Origin: Chaunax sp. Z400
Taxonomy: Eukaryota; Chordata; Actinopteri; Lophiiformes; Chaunacidae
Length of the DNA stretch: 64,000 nt
Direction: 5' to 3'
Assembly (NCBI GenBank): GCA_037577475.1
Contig: CM075204.1
Span: forward strand, 4,247,855-4,311,854
This document shows, piece after piece, positions 44,078 through 55,467 of the stretch (positions are counted from its first letter, which is position 1; each line of letters begins with the position of its first letter). A program made the translations under genes and the position numbers. The notes below the pieces were generated by a model, which was not told the DNA's origin, did not search any database, and saw only the letters and a list, made by a program, of their open reading frames with translations.

Positions 44078-46674
44078 TTACCTCTTTGTCGACCTGGTAA
44101 AAGGTTTCAGCCGATTAGCAAGGACAATGTCATCAGGAGAAGGTTTGTCGAATTGGAACGGTATAATTGGTCGGAGTGAGGCATGCTGCTCTTTGGATTT
44201 GTCATGCGATTTACACATGAGGACCGAACTCCTTATTTTTCCCTTTAATTTATCATCCATCCCCTTCTTTTTTCTGTTGCTTTGATAACACAAAGCCATC
44301 CCAAATACTGATGGTTTTGCAAAAACCGAAGTATCCACAGGTGGAGTGACCGGTGAAGAGAGACCTCTGTCTCTGTCGCTGTCGAAGTGAGGAGGGCTTT
44401 CTCCCTCTGACTGGGCCAGGAGTACACGCAGATCAAGAGTCTCCTTCATCTCACATGGCCTGCAGTTCGGGTGGCATGGTTTGTGTTTGGTCCCACCCTC
44501 TACAGTGCTTTCAGCTAAAGCACCAGCCGACTCTGGTGAAAGGAGCGAGGTAAGAGAGTGCTGTGACCCATTTGAGGTGGTCGAGGCTTCGTCTTTGTGT
44601 GTTGACGCCAAATGAGACAAGCAAAGTGGCTCAGAGATAGCAGGTGGTTGTTTCAATCCACTGGCTGGAGATTCAGTGCTGCCGAGGTGAGGGGAAACTA
44701 AGGAACTGTAGGTACCTTCTCTGGCACCCTTATTGGCCTCGCACAGCTCTTTGTCCTTCTCTTCAAGGAGTTGTTTAAGCTGGCGGACTTCTTCATCCAT
44801 CTCTTCCTTCAGCGTCTTCTCCTGGTTATCTGTCTGGTGGAGGCTCTGCTGAAGAGTGGCAATCTGCTCATCTCTCTCTTCTTTCTCCACCTTTGCCTTT
44901 TCATTGTCTTTCTTCAGGTGTTCAGCACTCCTTTTTTCTTCTCTGGCACGCTCATTGGCCTCGCACAGCTCTTTGTCCTTCTCTTCAAGGAGTTGTTTAA
45001 GCTGGCGGACTTCTTCATCCATCTCTTCCTTCAGCGTCTTCTCCTGGTTATCTGTCTGGTGGAGGCTCTGCTGAAGAGTGGCAATCTGCTCATCTCTCTC
45101 TTCTTTCTCCACCTTTGCCTTTTCATTGTCTTTCTTCAGGTGTTCAGCACTCCTTTTTTCTTCTCTGGCACGCTCATTGGCCTCGCACAGCTCTTTGTCC
45201 TTCTCTTCAAGGAGTTGTTTAAGCTGGCTGACTTCTTCATCCATCTCTTCCTTCAGCATCTTCTCCTGGTTCTCTGTCTGGTGGAGGCTCTGCTGAAGAG
45301 TGGCAATCTGCTCATCTATCTCTTCTTTCTCCACCTTTGCCTTTTCATTGACTTTCTTCAGGTGTTCAGCCTTGCTTTTTTCTTCTCTGGCACGCTCAGT
45401 GGCCTCGCACAGCTCTTTGTCCTTCTCTTCAAGGAGTTGTTTAAGCTGGCTGACTTCTTCATCCATCTCTTCCTTCAGCATCTTCTCCCGGTTCTCTGTC
45501 TGGTGGAGGCTCTGCTGAAGAGTGGCAATCTGCTCATCTCTCTCTTCTATCTCCACCCTCACCTTTTTATTGTTTTTTTTCTGAAAAATGCAATAATAAT
45601 ACTTATTATTATTATGGATAACAGTAGCACATAAAAGTAACAGGTAAAAAGAGTTACAGGTCAAATTAATTTATTATTATAAATCAAGCATAGGCAATAC
45701 AGTAAAGATGAGTTTTGAGAGATTATATAAAAGCTGGCAGTGAAGTTCCTCAGGTAAACTATTCCATAGAGTTGGGGTCCTAACAGCAAAAGCTCTGTCC
45801 CACTTAGTCTTCAGCTTTGACAAGGTATAACTAACTAAGTAACTAACTAGAAAGCAATCGGAGAGCGCAAACCTCCGCCAAGGCAGCTCAGTTCTGGATA
45901 TTTCCATTACACCAAAAAGCAGCAGAGAGACGCCGTCAATGAGGTACGAACAAGACACAGAGGAAGATGCTAATTTAGCATGCTAGCGGTAACTAATTAT
46001 CTTCACAACGGTAAAACTTGACTTGGCGAACTCAAAACTGTACAAGACTGACACAGCATGAGTCAGACATCACTTAGAACTATAGACAACAGTTTCATAA
46101 AGTTTGAACCACAAATAATACGTTTTCTTAACGTTATTGACGGAGTGCAGCAAAGCAGTGCTTACATCTGATCCAGGAAGATATGGCTTTGACCAGAACA
46201 CGCATGCACGCACCTATGTCATCACGCTGCACTCGTGGTCAGACGAACACAGACAAAACTCTAAACACTGCAGACAGCCCCATCTTGTGGAGCCTTGTAA
46301 TCATTACATTACAAGTGTACATGTGACAGTTTAATCCTATAAAAGATTCCTGGATCCAGACTGTGATCAAGATCACCACCAAAATCAAATCAATTCTTCC
46401 TTGGGCCACTTCCGACATCTCACGAAAATTTCATCAAAATCTGTCCATTACATTTTTTAAAATTCTGTTAACAAACCAACCAACCTGTTAACGCCAGCAA
46501 AAACATCACCTCCTCGCTTGGCAGAGGTAACTAACTAACTTGCTTGTGGTAAAGTTGATAAATTTGGTAAAGTTCAAGAAAAAACAGTAATCTTGTCTCT
46601 AAGTGCAGTCATCACTAACACGTCTTCATGTTTGAGCATCTTACCTGTTTGGTCTTGCCTAGTCTCTGTCCCAT
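44078..46674 (-). CDS. Coiled-coil protein with SKI7-like tail, copy 2 (510 aa)
   Basis: Exons 46,674-46,645 and 45,580-44,078, same splice sites and phase as copy 1. It is the long form: the coiled coil spans residues 19-299 with three full 74-residue repeats plus the 59-residue last one, so it is one 74-residue unit longer than its neighbours. Repeats begin VEIEER, VEKEEI, VEKEER, VEKEER; the last two share TDNQEKTLKEEMDEEVRQLK. Private changes are KKVRVE (others KKARVE) just before the coil and CHPNCRPC (others CHQNCRPC) in the tail. AKPSVF and FQFDKPSPDDIV are intact (residues 431-436 and 485-496). No stop or frameshift, so it may be expressed. Confidence 0.75.
44714..45556 (-). repeat. 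222-bp coding repeats, copy 2 (3.8 units)
   Basis: Four in-frame units (last one partial). Repeats 3 and 4 are nearly identical in DNA, pointing to recent duplication of one unit. Confidence 0.95.
45677..46528. mobile_element. Intronic LINE fragment and TIR candidate, unit 2
   Basis: Counterparts of 36,676-36,872 and 36,894-37,551, at 45,677-45,850 and 45,871-46,528 (inverted pair 45,871-45,882 / 46,517-46,528). Confidence 0.5.
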
Positions 46675-49600
46675 GGTGCTTGAAAACTCAGGTATGTCAC
46701 TCACTGTGTGTCTGTAAGATAATTTTTTCTCAAGTATAAAATCTGACTTGTTGGAAGCTGATTTTAAAAGATAGTTTCCTTTGATGTATTATGACAACAG
46801 ACTGTTTCTTTAAGGTGTAATATACCCTCGTGATGTCATTGGGAATGTTTGTCTGTATCCATGGATACACACAGACATCAAAGCCATCAAGTTCAGATTG
46901 TTGTAATAATAGTGATGATGTAATTTATAATGTTTAAGTAATTAGTGTGGATGCTTTGCAGCCACACTATAGTTATCCTGTTCTTTGTTTTTCTTTTTCT
47001 CCCCCTTCTTCTTCTTCCATACATTTTGGCACTCAACTACTTCCACATACTTCAACGTAGAAACTTCATTCGAATGTCAAAATATTCAGCTCAATTAGGA
47101 CATGATCGGATCTATTCAGATTTTTCATATCTTTCATATTTTCCAAGATGTTCCCAATTTTCCGAGTAAAATTCCCCATTCATTCTTATGGGAAAAGTTC
47201 CTCATAACTTCAAAATCTTCATACTTTCAGCTAGAAACACCATTCAAAGTTCCAGGCGTTGAGACAGGTTTTAACCTTTCAAAAGACAAAAACTAACTAT
47301 TAACTATTAACTTACCATGTGTTGCAGAGGTGGTGCACAAAATCTCAGCATGGGGACATTGCTTAAGTTGGTTCTTTTTCTGGTAAAATTTTTTTTTAAT
47401 GTTTTATAATTTATTATAACAATACAGTAAATTGTGAATAATGTCTAGAATTAAATATACTGAAATATAAAGACTGTTACTCAAACTTATTTCCCCTGCA
47501 AAATACATTGCACATTAGCCTAAAATGAATTAGTAAAGCAATTTCAGTTGGCTTGGAAAGGGCACATGTCTGCATCAAAACAGACCATACTGCACTGCAA
47601 CAGTGTTCTGAATATCTGTGGATAGAACTTTTAGTTAACTTAGAAGTCTTTGTAGCAGATAGGTTTCGATTAGTGTGACCAGATGACAATGGGTAAAATT
47701 CAGGACAGGGCAGTTGGGGTGGTCCAGGTGTTCAGTGGTGCAACATTTTAGAGGATTATAACATTTTTAATATTACATTAGAAGGAAACCGGATGCCTTT
47801 GAAAAAAATGCAATATTATGTTTTAAGGACACATTTGTGCCACTAGCCAGCTGTGCTGAGCATCACCTTTTATCCCTATCTACTCCCTGATGTCCTCTTT
47901 TCCATTTGTAATCAAACATTAACGCCAAGACACAAAGCTTCATATTCAATTTAGACAAAACTTTCCAATACTTCTACGATGCTGCAATTGATATGCGTCA
48001 TTAGCGCCAGGTAACTTTATACAGTTTTTTGAATGGAAGCTGGTGATTTGTCATTTAGATCATTTTTCACATTGAAGGTGAAAAAAATGCCAATAATTGT
48101 AGTGCTGTAAGTTCAGCTTCTCTGGACATTAAAGAATGACCAATAGTAAGTTAAGTTAGCCACTCTAAATCATCTTAACACGATGATTTATTGTGTCTAC
48201 CACATCTATATCCTGACGACCATCCCAACAATGTTAGCATGGTTGTAGGTTTATTTTTTACTAACAACGGTTCAATGTAATAACTTTTTACATGCAGCAG
48301 AAAAAAGAAATTTTGGTAAATAATTTACCCGGGGTGTAAATGACGTTAACCATAGCAAAGTTGAGCAAGCATTAACTGTGAGGACCGAGTGACACAATTC
48401 TTGTTTTAGAGAAAACTGTGCGACTGAGAAATTTCTCAAAAATGTCTAGTAACTACTAATTATCAATCACCCTGTTTAACTAGATAAATTAATGTATATA
48501 CATATAGTATTATTATAATTATTAATTACTTACCCAAGGATGCCAAATGATTAGCTGCAGTATGTACTGGTTGTCGATAAAACTTCCACTTCCGCTCCAG
48601 TTTGAACTTTCTCTGTATCCGGTGAGCATGCGAAATAGTTGAACACATCAGATCCATTGGTCTGAGAAAAGTCATTCTCATTGCATTGACATGTATGGGT
48701 TTAATTCATCTGATTTTTCTTTGATTCGTGTTCAACAAACAAGAATGAATCATTTAATGAACATAAACATGACTAATTAATTTAATGCAAAAATACTTCT
48801 ACTTAACTAATCAAACACATTCCCTAGTTCATTTTACTTTTAGTGTAATTGGTACTTTGGATTTAGTATAGGCTTGATTACAGCGTCTACCTTGTCTATG
48901 GATGTTACAGTTACATTTACAGGCTCTGGTGCACGGCTTAAAAAAGTTTGACATCCGTGTTTGTCCTACCCATGTTGCTTATTGCTAATTATTCACCATA
49001 ATAATTGTTTACATTGTATATTTCTGCAAACCAGGGATATGTTAAAACTTTACATTTAATAATTTGAAATTCTGGGGTTAAGTTTAAACATTTTTGTCAA
49101 GAGACAAAGTTGTGCTTAAAGTCTTGTTCTGTTTGTTGGTATGCATGTTTCCCCTGGTTTAATCACCACAAACATGGCTAAAAACTTTGATTGTTCAAAA
49201 TATCGTCTGCAGTCAGCACAAACAAGGTTAAAATCTCTTGATGTCTCATTCCAAATATCTGCTTTTCATGCCACAACAACAACTTCAAAACATCCCAATA
49301 GTTGCTAAAATGACCCTGTACCTGGCTGAGGTTGTCTCAGAGATCTCTTGCTTGGCCCCAATGTTACTTCACCGCCTTCTCCTCAACCCTCCAATGAGAA
49401 AGTCAGCTCATATATAGTATATATGTATATATGTAATTTGAATGTAATATGTAATGTAGAATTGTAGATCTGATATGTTTGAAACATTCAAACCAGCACC
49501 TCCATGTTAGCATAAAAGTAAAATAGCAACAGTGTATTATGATAAATGGGCTGAATCACTTGGATCACTACTTTCAACCAAGACACCACTATTTCCAGAT

Positions 49601-50392
49601 GAATCAGTCAGCTTGGTGGAGGAGATAGGTTCTAAGGTGTGATTTCAATGACCACCTCTTCTCTCCACACCATCAGCCTGAAATGACTGAGTTGCAGTAC
49701 AGGAAGATTGCTTTTCAGTGAGCGCCATCGTGCTCCCTTTTCATTTTGGAGACTACATGAAGTTTTCCGTATCAACACACTTGGACCATAAGGCCTCGTG
49801 TCGACACAACATTTTTTTTTCTGTCATGAAAGTGCTGGCAGGGTGCTGAGGAGGGCTGGGATGATACTTATGGCCTGAAAACAGCAGTGTTTGTTACTTC
49901 CGGACTGAAAAAAAAAGAACACTCTCACTCTGGATTGGATTCAACAAAGGCAGACATCACTTTGCAAGTGCTCCTCCTGGCAAACCTACGTTGACATCTA
50001 CACACGACTAGTTCAGTATACTTGTGCAGCTCGATGCGACTGCGATGGATGGCCATTATGTTTGAGAAGAAAGGTAATTACCTAACACATTTTGACTCTT
50101 ATTAACACTGAACGCACAATGTTAATCTTAGCCTCAGCCTTTAGCTTGCTACATAGCATCAACTTCACGATCAATCACACTGCAGTTAAACAAACACACT
50201 GATTTTATTTTTACAGGTTGTCTTGCGGCTGATGGCAAGACGGCGGTCACCTGTTGCCTGGGTACATCCATCATGTCACCACTGGTTGGACACAATTGTT
50301 CCAGATTCCAGCTCTTTATAATTTGTGCAGAATTTCTGTGTGGCTCTTTCACTGATGAGCATCAGACATGAAAACACTCAGCCTCCTGTACA

Positions 50393-50527
50393 GGCATTAT
50401 CAGAGTATGGTAATCCATGAGGGGCTGACAATAACAATGCTTTAAAAAATCACTCCCTCCGTTAAAGTAGTCCATCACTGCAGCTCTGCTGTCAGCCCCT
50501 TATGGATAACCATACTCTGATAATGCC
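50393..50527. repeat. Long hairpin, unit 2
   Basis: Arms 50,393-50,430 and 50,490-50,527, identical to unit 1. Confidence 0.9.
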
Positions 50528-50777
50528 TATATAGGTGGCTGAATGTCCATCACTGCAGCTCTACTAAAGCAACCATTCAGTAATTATATTCCAAGACATC
50601 TATACAGTAATTACTTGTATTCTGTCTCTCTTTAAATCCAGTTTATTGACACAGACATGTCTATTAAGAAAACTGGTTTATTTTAAAATCCAAATTATAT
50701 ACAGTACAATACAAAAATACACAAGTCACAAAAAATGTACAAGTGTACAGTGTTGTGCAAAGGAGTTCAATTCAATA

Positions 50778-51529
50778 ATAATTGAAGCTGCAAGCAGCGT
50801 TGAACCGCCACTTGCACACCCGCGCCTGTCGGGGCGTGTGCCCATCGTTGGGGCGTGTGCCCATCGTTGGGGCGTGTGCCCATCGTTGGGGCGTGTGCCC
50901 ATCGTTGGGGCGTGTGCCCATCGTTGGGGCGTGTGCCCGTTGGGCCTTGAGCCATCGTCGGCCTCACGACTGCACACCTGGATAAATGCAAGGCTATGTA
51001 TCTGCATGCATTTTGGACACTGAGGGACGGATTGTGGCGCTAGACACCACCTAATAATTTGGACTCGTCTTTGATTATATCACTTGAGGCAACACCATGA
51101 AAATGTAATCAAAATCAAACAAAAATTGTCACACAAGACATTTTTGTTACTCAGTATTGTTGTGAAGATGTCTTCAGGGTGGGACTTTAAACATGTCTAC
51201 CAAATTACATACATGTGGGTTAAACACACACTTGGATATGCTTATTTGAAGTTTTACAGGGGGCGCTGTGGAGCCAATTTACCACAACCGATCCTGTAAA
51301 CCATATGAGATCGTAAGTAGTACAACCTTTGACGAGTGTGTCAATTTTGGTGAGCATCTGAGCTTCCCTGGCCTCTCAACACCAACTTCCTGTTTGATGG
51401 CGAACATCAAATGTCGCGACGCCGCCATGTGACCCAAAATCACAATATTTACAATAATGCTTCATCAAGGCCTTATGGCTTTACTGAGCAAATTTCAGAT
51501 CATTGTGGTGAACGGCCTGATAGCAGCAG
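50778..51529 (+). mobile_element. GCTGCAAGCAGC-family repeat, unit 2
   Basis: Same ends and same 28-bp deletion as unit 1; the CGCGACGCCGCCATGTGAC variant is shared with unit 3. Confidence 0.85.
50828..50941. repeat. 19-bp VNTR, 6 copies (unit 2)
   Basis: Exactly 114 bp of TTGGGGCGTGTGCCCATCG; last copy ends CCCGTTGGG as in unit 1. Confidence 0.95.
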
Positions 51530-52929
51530 TTCAAATTCTGAAGTATATAACTTCCTGTTGCCATTAGGACAGTGAATATGTAAACCAGCCATTTCAAAGT
51601 TATATACATTCAAAATTACAACTACATTGTATGCTTATTGAAAATATATACTGTACATATTTTATATACTTTATAGATGCGATCAAATCAGTGCATTTTG
51701 GAGGGGTGTGGTAATCCATTGTTTTTATCTCCTCTTATCAAAATATAAACATTTTAAATGGGCTCCTTTATAAATGAGAAAATGTATTGAGTCTGAGTAA
51801 ACAGCCACTCATGTTCATGTTCATATGTACATATTTTTATTTGAGAGCATAAGTGAATTTTAAATTAAACGGGCACACATCAGTTAAACGCACATTTTAA
51901 CTACTTTATATGAGACAAGTTTATTTTGTCATAATTAGCAGACTCATATTTCCCTCTCATCATTAAATCAAACAGAATATTGCTTGTTCTTTGCGTTTCA
52001 GTCAGGTGTACAAGAGGAGAGCAACATGCATATCAGGTGTAGCATTTAGTCTCTGGGCAGTCGCTAAGCTAACATTACCTGCAGCAGTCTGGTCCTTAGC
52101 TGGGTCTTGTCCCTGGTCTCTAGCTATGCCTTTCTTTTTTATTAGCCAGGCATCCATGTTTATGTGACCACCTGCAAAATCTGTCCATTACTTTGGTGGA
52201 AACTATGGTGGAACTATGGTAACCCAAAACGAGTTCTGAACAAGGCACCGCCTGCCTGGCTCTAATGTCGCGCTGTGATTGGCAGATCTCCATGTGTGGT
52301 GGAGCTAGAAACACGCTCCCTCATGTGGCTGAAAGATGTTCTGCAGATATAAATCTAGAATAATAGTCAAATAAAATCATAACTATTTTATTTGGCAATC
52401 CAAATAAAATCTTCTGCGACCCAGACTTTGGGAACCACTGATCTAGACACAGTGAGTGGATCATTTAACCCACTGGCTTGACTTACCCCCTTCTCCCCTA
52501 CATAAACGTCTCTTTACAGTTGTTGCTCATGGTAAATTATATTATCTACCACGTTCTTTAAAGGCATGATTCACTATTCATGACTCACACTAAAAACGTG
52601 AGCTGCCTTAAGAAACCTGACCTAACCTGAGAGACACATTGCACCAGCTACTTAAGAGTGAGTTTTAAAACATTTTTCTCTTAAAGTGTTCATGTCCTCT
52701 TAATCAAGGCCAAAATACTAATATGTTGAAACCAATAGTTCACCTTTACATACTGTGTAAACACCCATTCTCTACTACATTTGAGGTTCAAATAGGGAAT
52801 GGAGCACTGTTTTGACTGGTTATGTAAAATTACCCCCAAAAAGATACATTTTTACACTCAAGAGACACAAAAGTACAACCATACACAACCAGAGAGACAC
52901 ACGAAGACACAGGTGCATTGAGAGTCATC

Positions 52930-52935
52930 TTTATT
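52930..52935 (-). terminator. Poly(A) signal of coiled-coil gene copy 3
   Basis: AATAAA on the minus strand, 158 bp past the stop. Confidence 0.75.
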
Positions 52936-53092
52936 TGATCATTTACAAATAAACTTCTGGCAGAGTGATGATGATGACACACCCAGTGTAACCCATTTGT
53001 ACATTGTAATATTAAAAGCGTGTAAGAGCAAGAAAAGCCTCTCTTCCCTCAGGTCTGAAAGCCTTAATTTTGATCTGGAACCAATTTAATTT

Positions 53093-55467
53093 TTACCTCT
53101 TTGTCGACCTGGTAAAAGGTTTCAGCCGATTAGCAAGGACAATGTCATCAGGAGAAGGTTTGTCGAATTGGAACGGTATAATTGGTCGGAGTGAGGCATG
53201 CTGCTCTTTGGATTTGTCATGCGATTTACACATGAGGACCGAACTCCTTATTTTTCCCTTTAATTTATCATCCATCCCCTTCTTTTTTCTGTTGCTTTGA
53301 TAACACAAAGCCATCCCAAATACTGATGGTTTTGCAAAAACCGAAGTATCCACAGGTGGAGTGACCGGTGAAGAGAGACCTCTGTCTCTGTCGCTGTCGA
53401 AGTGAGGAGGGCTTTCTCCCTCTGACTGGGCCAGGAGTACACGCAGATCAAGAGTCTCCTTCATCTCACATGGCCTGCAGTTCTGGTGGCATGGTTTGTG
53501 TTTGGTCCCACCCTCTACAGTGCTTTCAGCTAAAGCACCAGCCGACTCTGGTGAAAGGAGCGAGGTAAGAGAGTGCTGTGACCCATTTGAGGTGGTCGAG
53601 GCTTCGTCTTTGTGTGTTGACGCCAAATGAGACAAGCAAAGTGGCTCAGAGATAGCAGGTGGTTGTTTCAATCCACTGGCTGGAGATTCAGTGCTGCCGA
53701 GGTGAGGGGAAACTAAGGAACTGTAGGTACCTTCTCTGGCACCCTTATTGGCCTCGCACAGCTCTTTGTCCTTCTCTTCAAGGAGTTGTTTAAGCTGGCG
53801 GACTTCTTCATCCATCTCTTCCTTCAGCGTCTTCTCCTGGTTATCTGTCTGGTGGAGGCTCTGCTGAAGAGTGGCAATCTGCTCATCTCTCTCTTCTTTC
53901 TCCACCTTTGCCTTTTCATTGTCTTTCTTCAGGTGTTCAGCACTCCTTTTTTCTTCTCTGGCACGCTCATTGGCCTCGCACAGCTCTTTGTCCTTCTCTT
54001 CAAGGAGTTGTTTAAGCTGGCGGACTTCTTCATCCATCTCTTCCTTCAGCGTCTTCTCCTGGTTATCTGTCTGGTGGAGGCTCTGCTGAAGAGTGGCAAT
54101 CTGCTCATCTATCTCTTCTTTCTCCACCTTTGCCTTTTCATTGACTTTCTTCAGGTGTTCAGCCTTGCTTTTTTCTTCTCTGGCACGCTCAGTGGCCTCG
54201 CACAGCTCTTTGTCCTTCTCTTCAAGGAGTTGTTTAAGCTGGCTGACTTCTTCATCCATCTCTTCCTTCAGCATCTTCTCCCGGTTCTCTGTCTGGTGGA
54301 GGCTCTGCTGAAGAGTGGCAATCTGCTCATCTCTCTCTTCTATCTCCACCCTCGCCTTTTTATTGTTTTTTTTCTGAAAAATGCAATAATAATACTTATT
54401 ATTATTATGGATAACAGTAGCACATAAAAGTAACAGGTAAAAAGAGTTACAGGTCAAATTAATTTATTATTATAAATCAAGCATAGGCAATACAGTAAAG
54501 ATGAGTTTTGAGAGATTATGTAAAAGCTGGCAGTGAAGTTCCTCAGGTAAACTATTCCATAGAGTTGGGGTCCTAACAGCAAAAGCTCTGTCCCACTTAG
54601 TCTTCAGCTTTGACAAGGTATAACTAACTAAGTAACTAACTAGAAAGCAATCGGAGAGCGCAAACCTCCGCCAAGGCAGCTCAGTTCTGGATATTTCCAT
54701 TACACCAAAAAGCAGCAGAGAGACGCCGTCAATGAGGTACGAACAAGACACAGAGGAAGATGCTAATTTAGCATGCTAGCGGTAACTAATTATCTTCACA
54801 ACGGTAAAACTTGACTTGGCGAACTCAAAACTGTACAAGACTGACACAGCATGAGTCAGACATCACTTAGAACTATAGACAACAGTTTCATAAAGTTTGA
54901 ACCACAAATAATACGTTTTCTTAACGTTATTGACGGAGTGCAGCAAAGCAGTGCTTACATCTGATCCAGGAAGATATGGCTTTGACCAGAACACGCATGC
55001 ACGCACCTATGTCATCACGCTGCACTCGTGGTCAGACGAACACAGACAAAACTCTAAACACTGCAGACAGCCCCATCTTGTGGAGCCTTGTAATCATTAC
55101 ATTACAAGTGTACATGTGACAGTTTAATCCTATAAAAGATTCCTGGATCCAGACTGTGATCAAGATCACCACCAAAATCAAATCAATTCTTCCTTGGGCC
55201 ACTTCCGACATCTCACGAAAATTTCATCAAAATCTGTCCATTACATTTTTTTAAATTCTGTTAACAAACCAACCAACCTGTTAACGCCAGCAAAAACATC
55301 ACCTCCTCGCTTGGCAGAGGTAACTAACTAACTTGCTTGTGGTAAAGTTGATAAATTTGGTAAAGTTCAAGAAAAAACAGTAATCTTGTCTCTAAGTGCA
55401 GTCATCACTAACACGTCTTCATGTTTGAGCATCTTACCTGTTTGGTCTTGCCTAGTCTCTGTCCCAT
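53093..55467 (-). CDS. Coiled-coil protein with SKI7-like tail, copy 3 (436 aa)
   Basis: Exons 55,467-55,438 and 54,373-53,093. Length equals copy 1 but the coil is built differently. Its second repeat begins like repeat 2 of copy 2 (VEKEEIDEQ) yet continues like repeat 3 (TDNQEKTLKEEMDEEVRQLK, then CEANERAREEKRSAEHLKKD). So it reads as a fusion of two neighbouring units of a four-unit ancestor by loss of 222 bp. Tail residues agree with copy 1, including CHQNCRPC, AKPSVF and FQFDKPSPDDIV. The open frame, splice signals and poly(A) signal are all intact. It lies closest to the ancestral right border of the array. Confidence 0.75.
53729..54349 (-). repeat. 222-bp coding repeats, copy 3 (2.8 units)
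   Basis: Three in-frame units; the middle one is a composite of two repeat types seen separately in copy 2. Confidence 0.95.
54470..55321. mobile_element. Intronic LINE fragment and TIR candidate, unit 3
   Basis: LINE piece 54,470-54,645 (minus) and inverted pair 54,664-54,675 / 55,310-55,321. Confidence 0.5.

Larger units (their letters stand above)
42745..51759. repeat. Tandem segmental unit 2 (9,015 bp)
   Basis: Same order as unit 1. The 252-bp excess is almost all explained by one extra 222-bp coiled-coil repeat and two extra 19-bp VNTR units. Through the gene and most non-coding DNA it shares variants with unit 3; near its right end it shares a 28-bp deletion and the terminal 230 bp with unit 1. 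Confidence 0.97.

Noticed and set aside
44771..45634. Plus-strand leucine/phenylalanine-rich frame of 287 codons (192 and 213 in the other units), looking like membrane segments
   Set aside because: It is antisense to the coiled-coil exon. Its openness follows from the 222-bp in-frame repeat and codon bias; it has no start context or splice support of its own, and the sense frame explains the sequence better.
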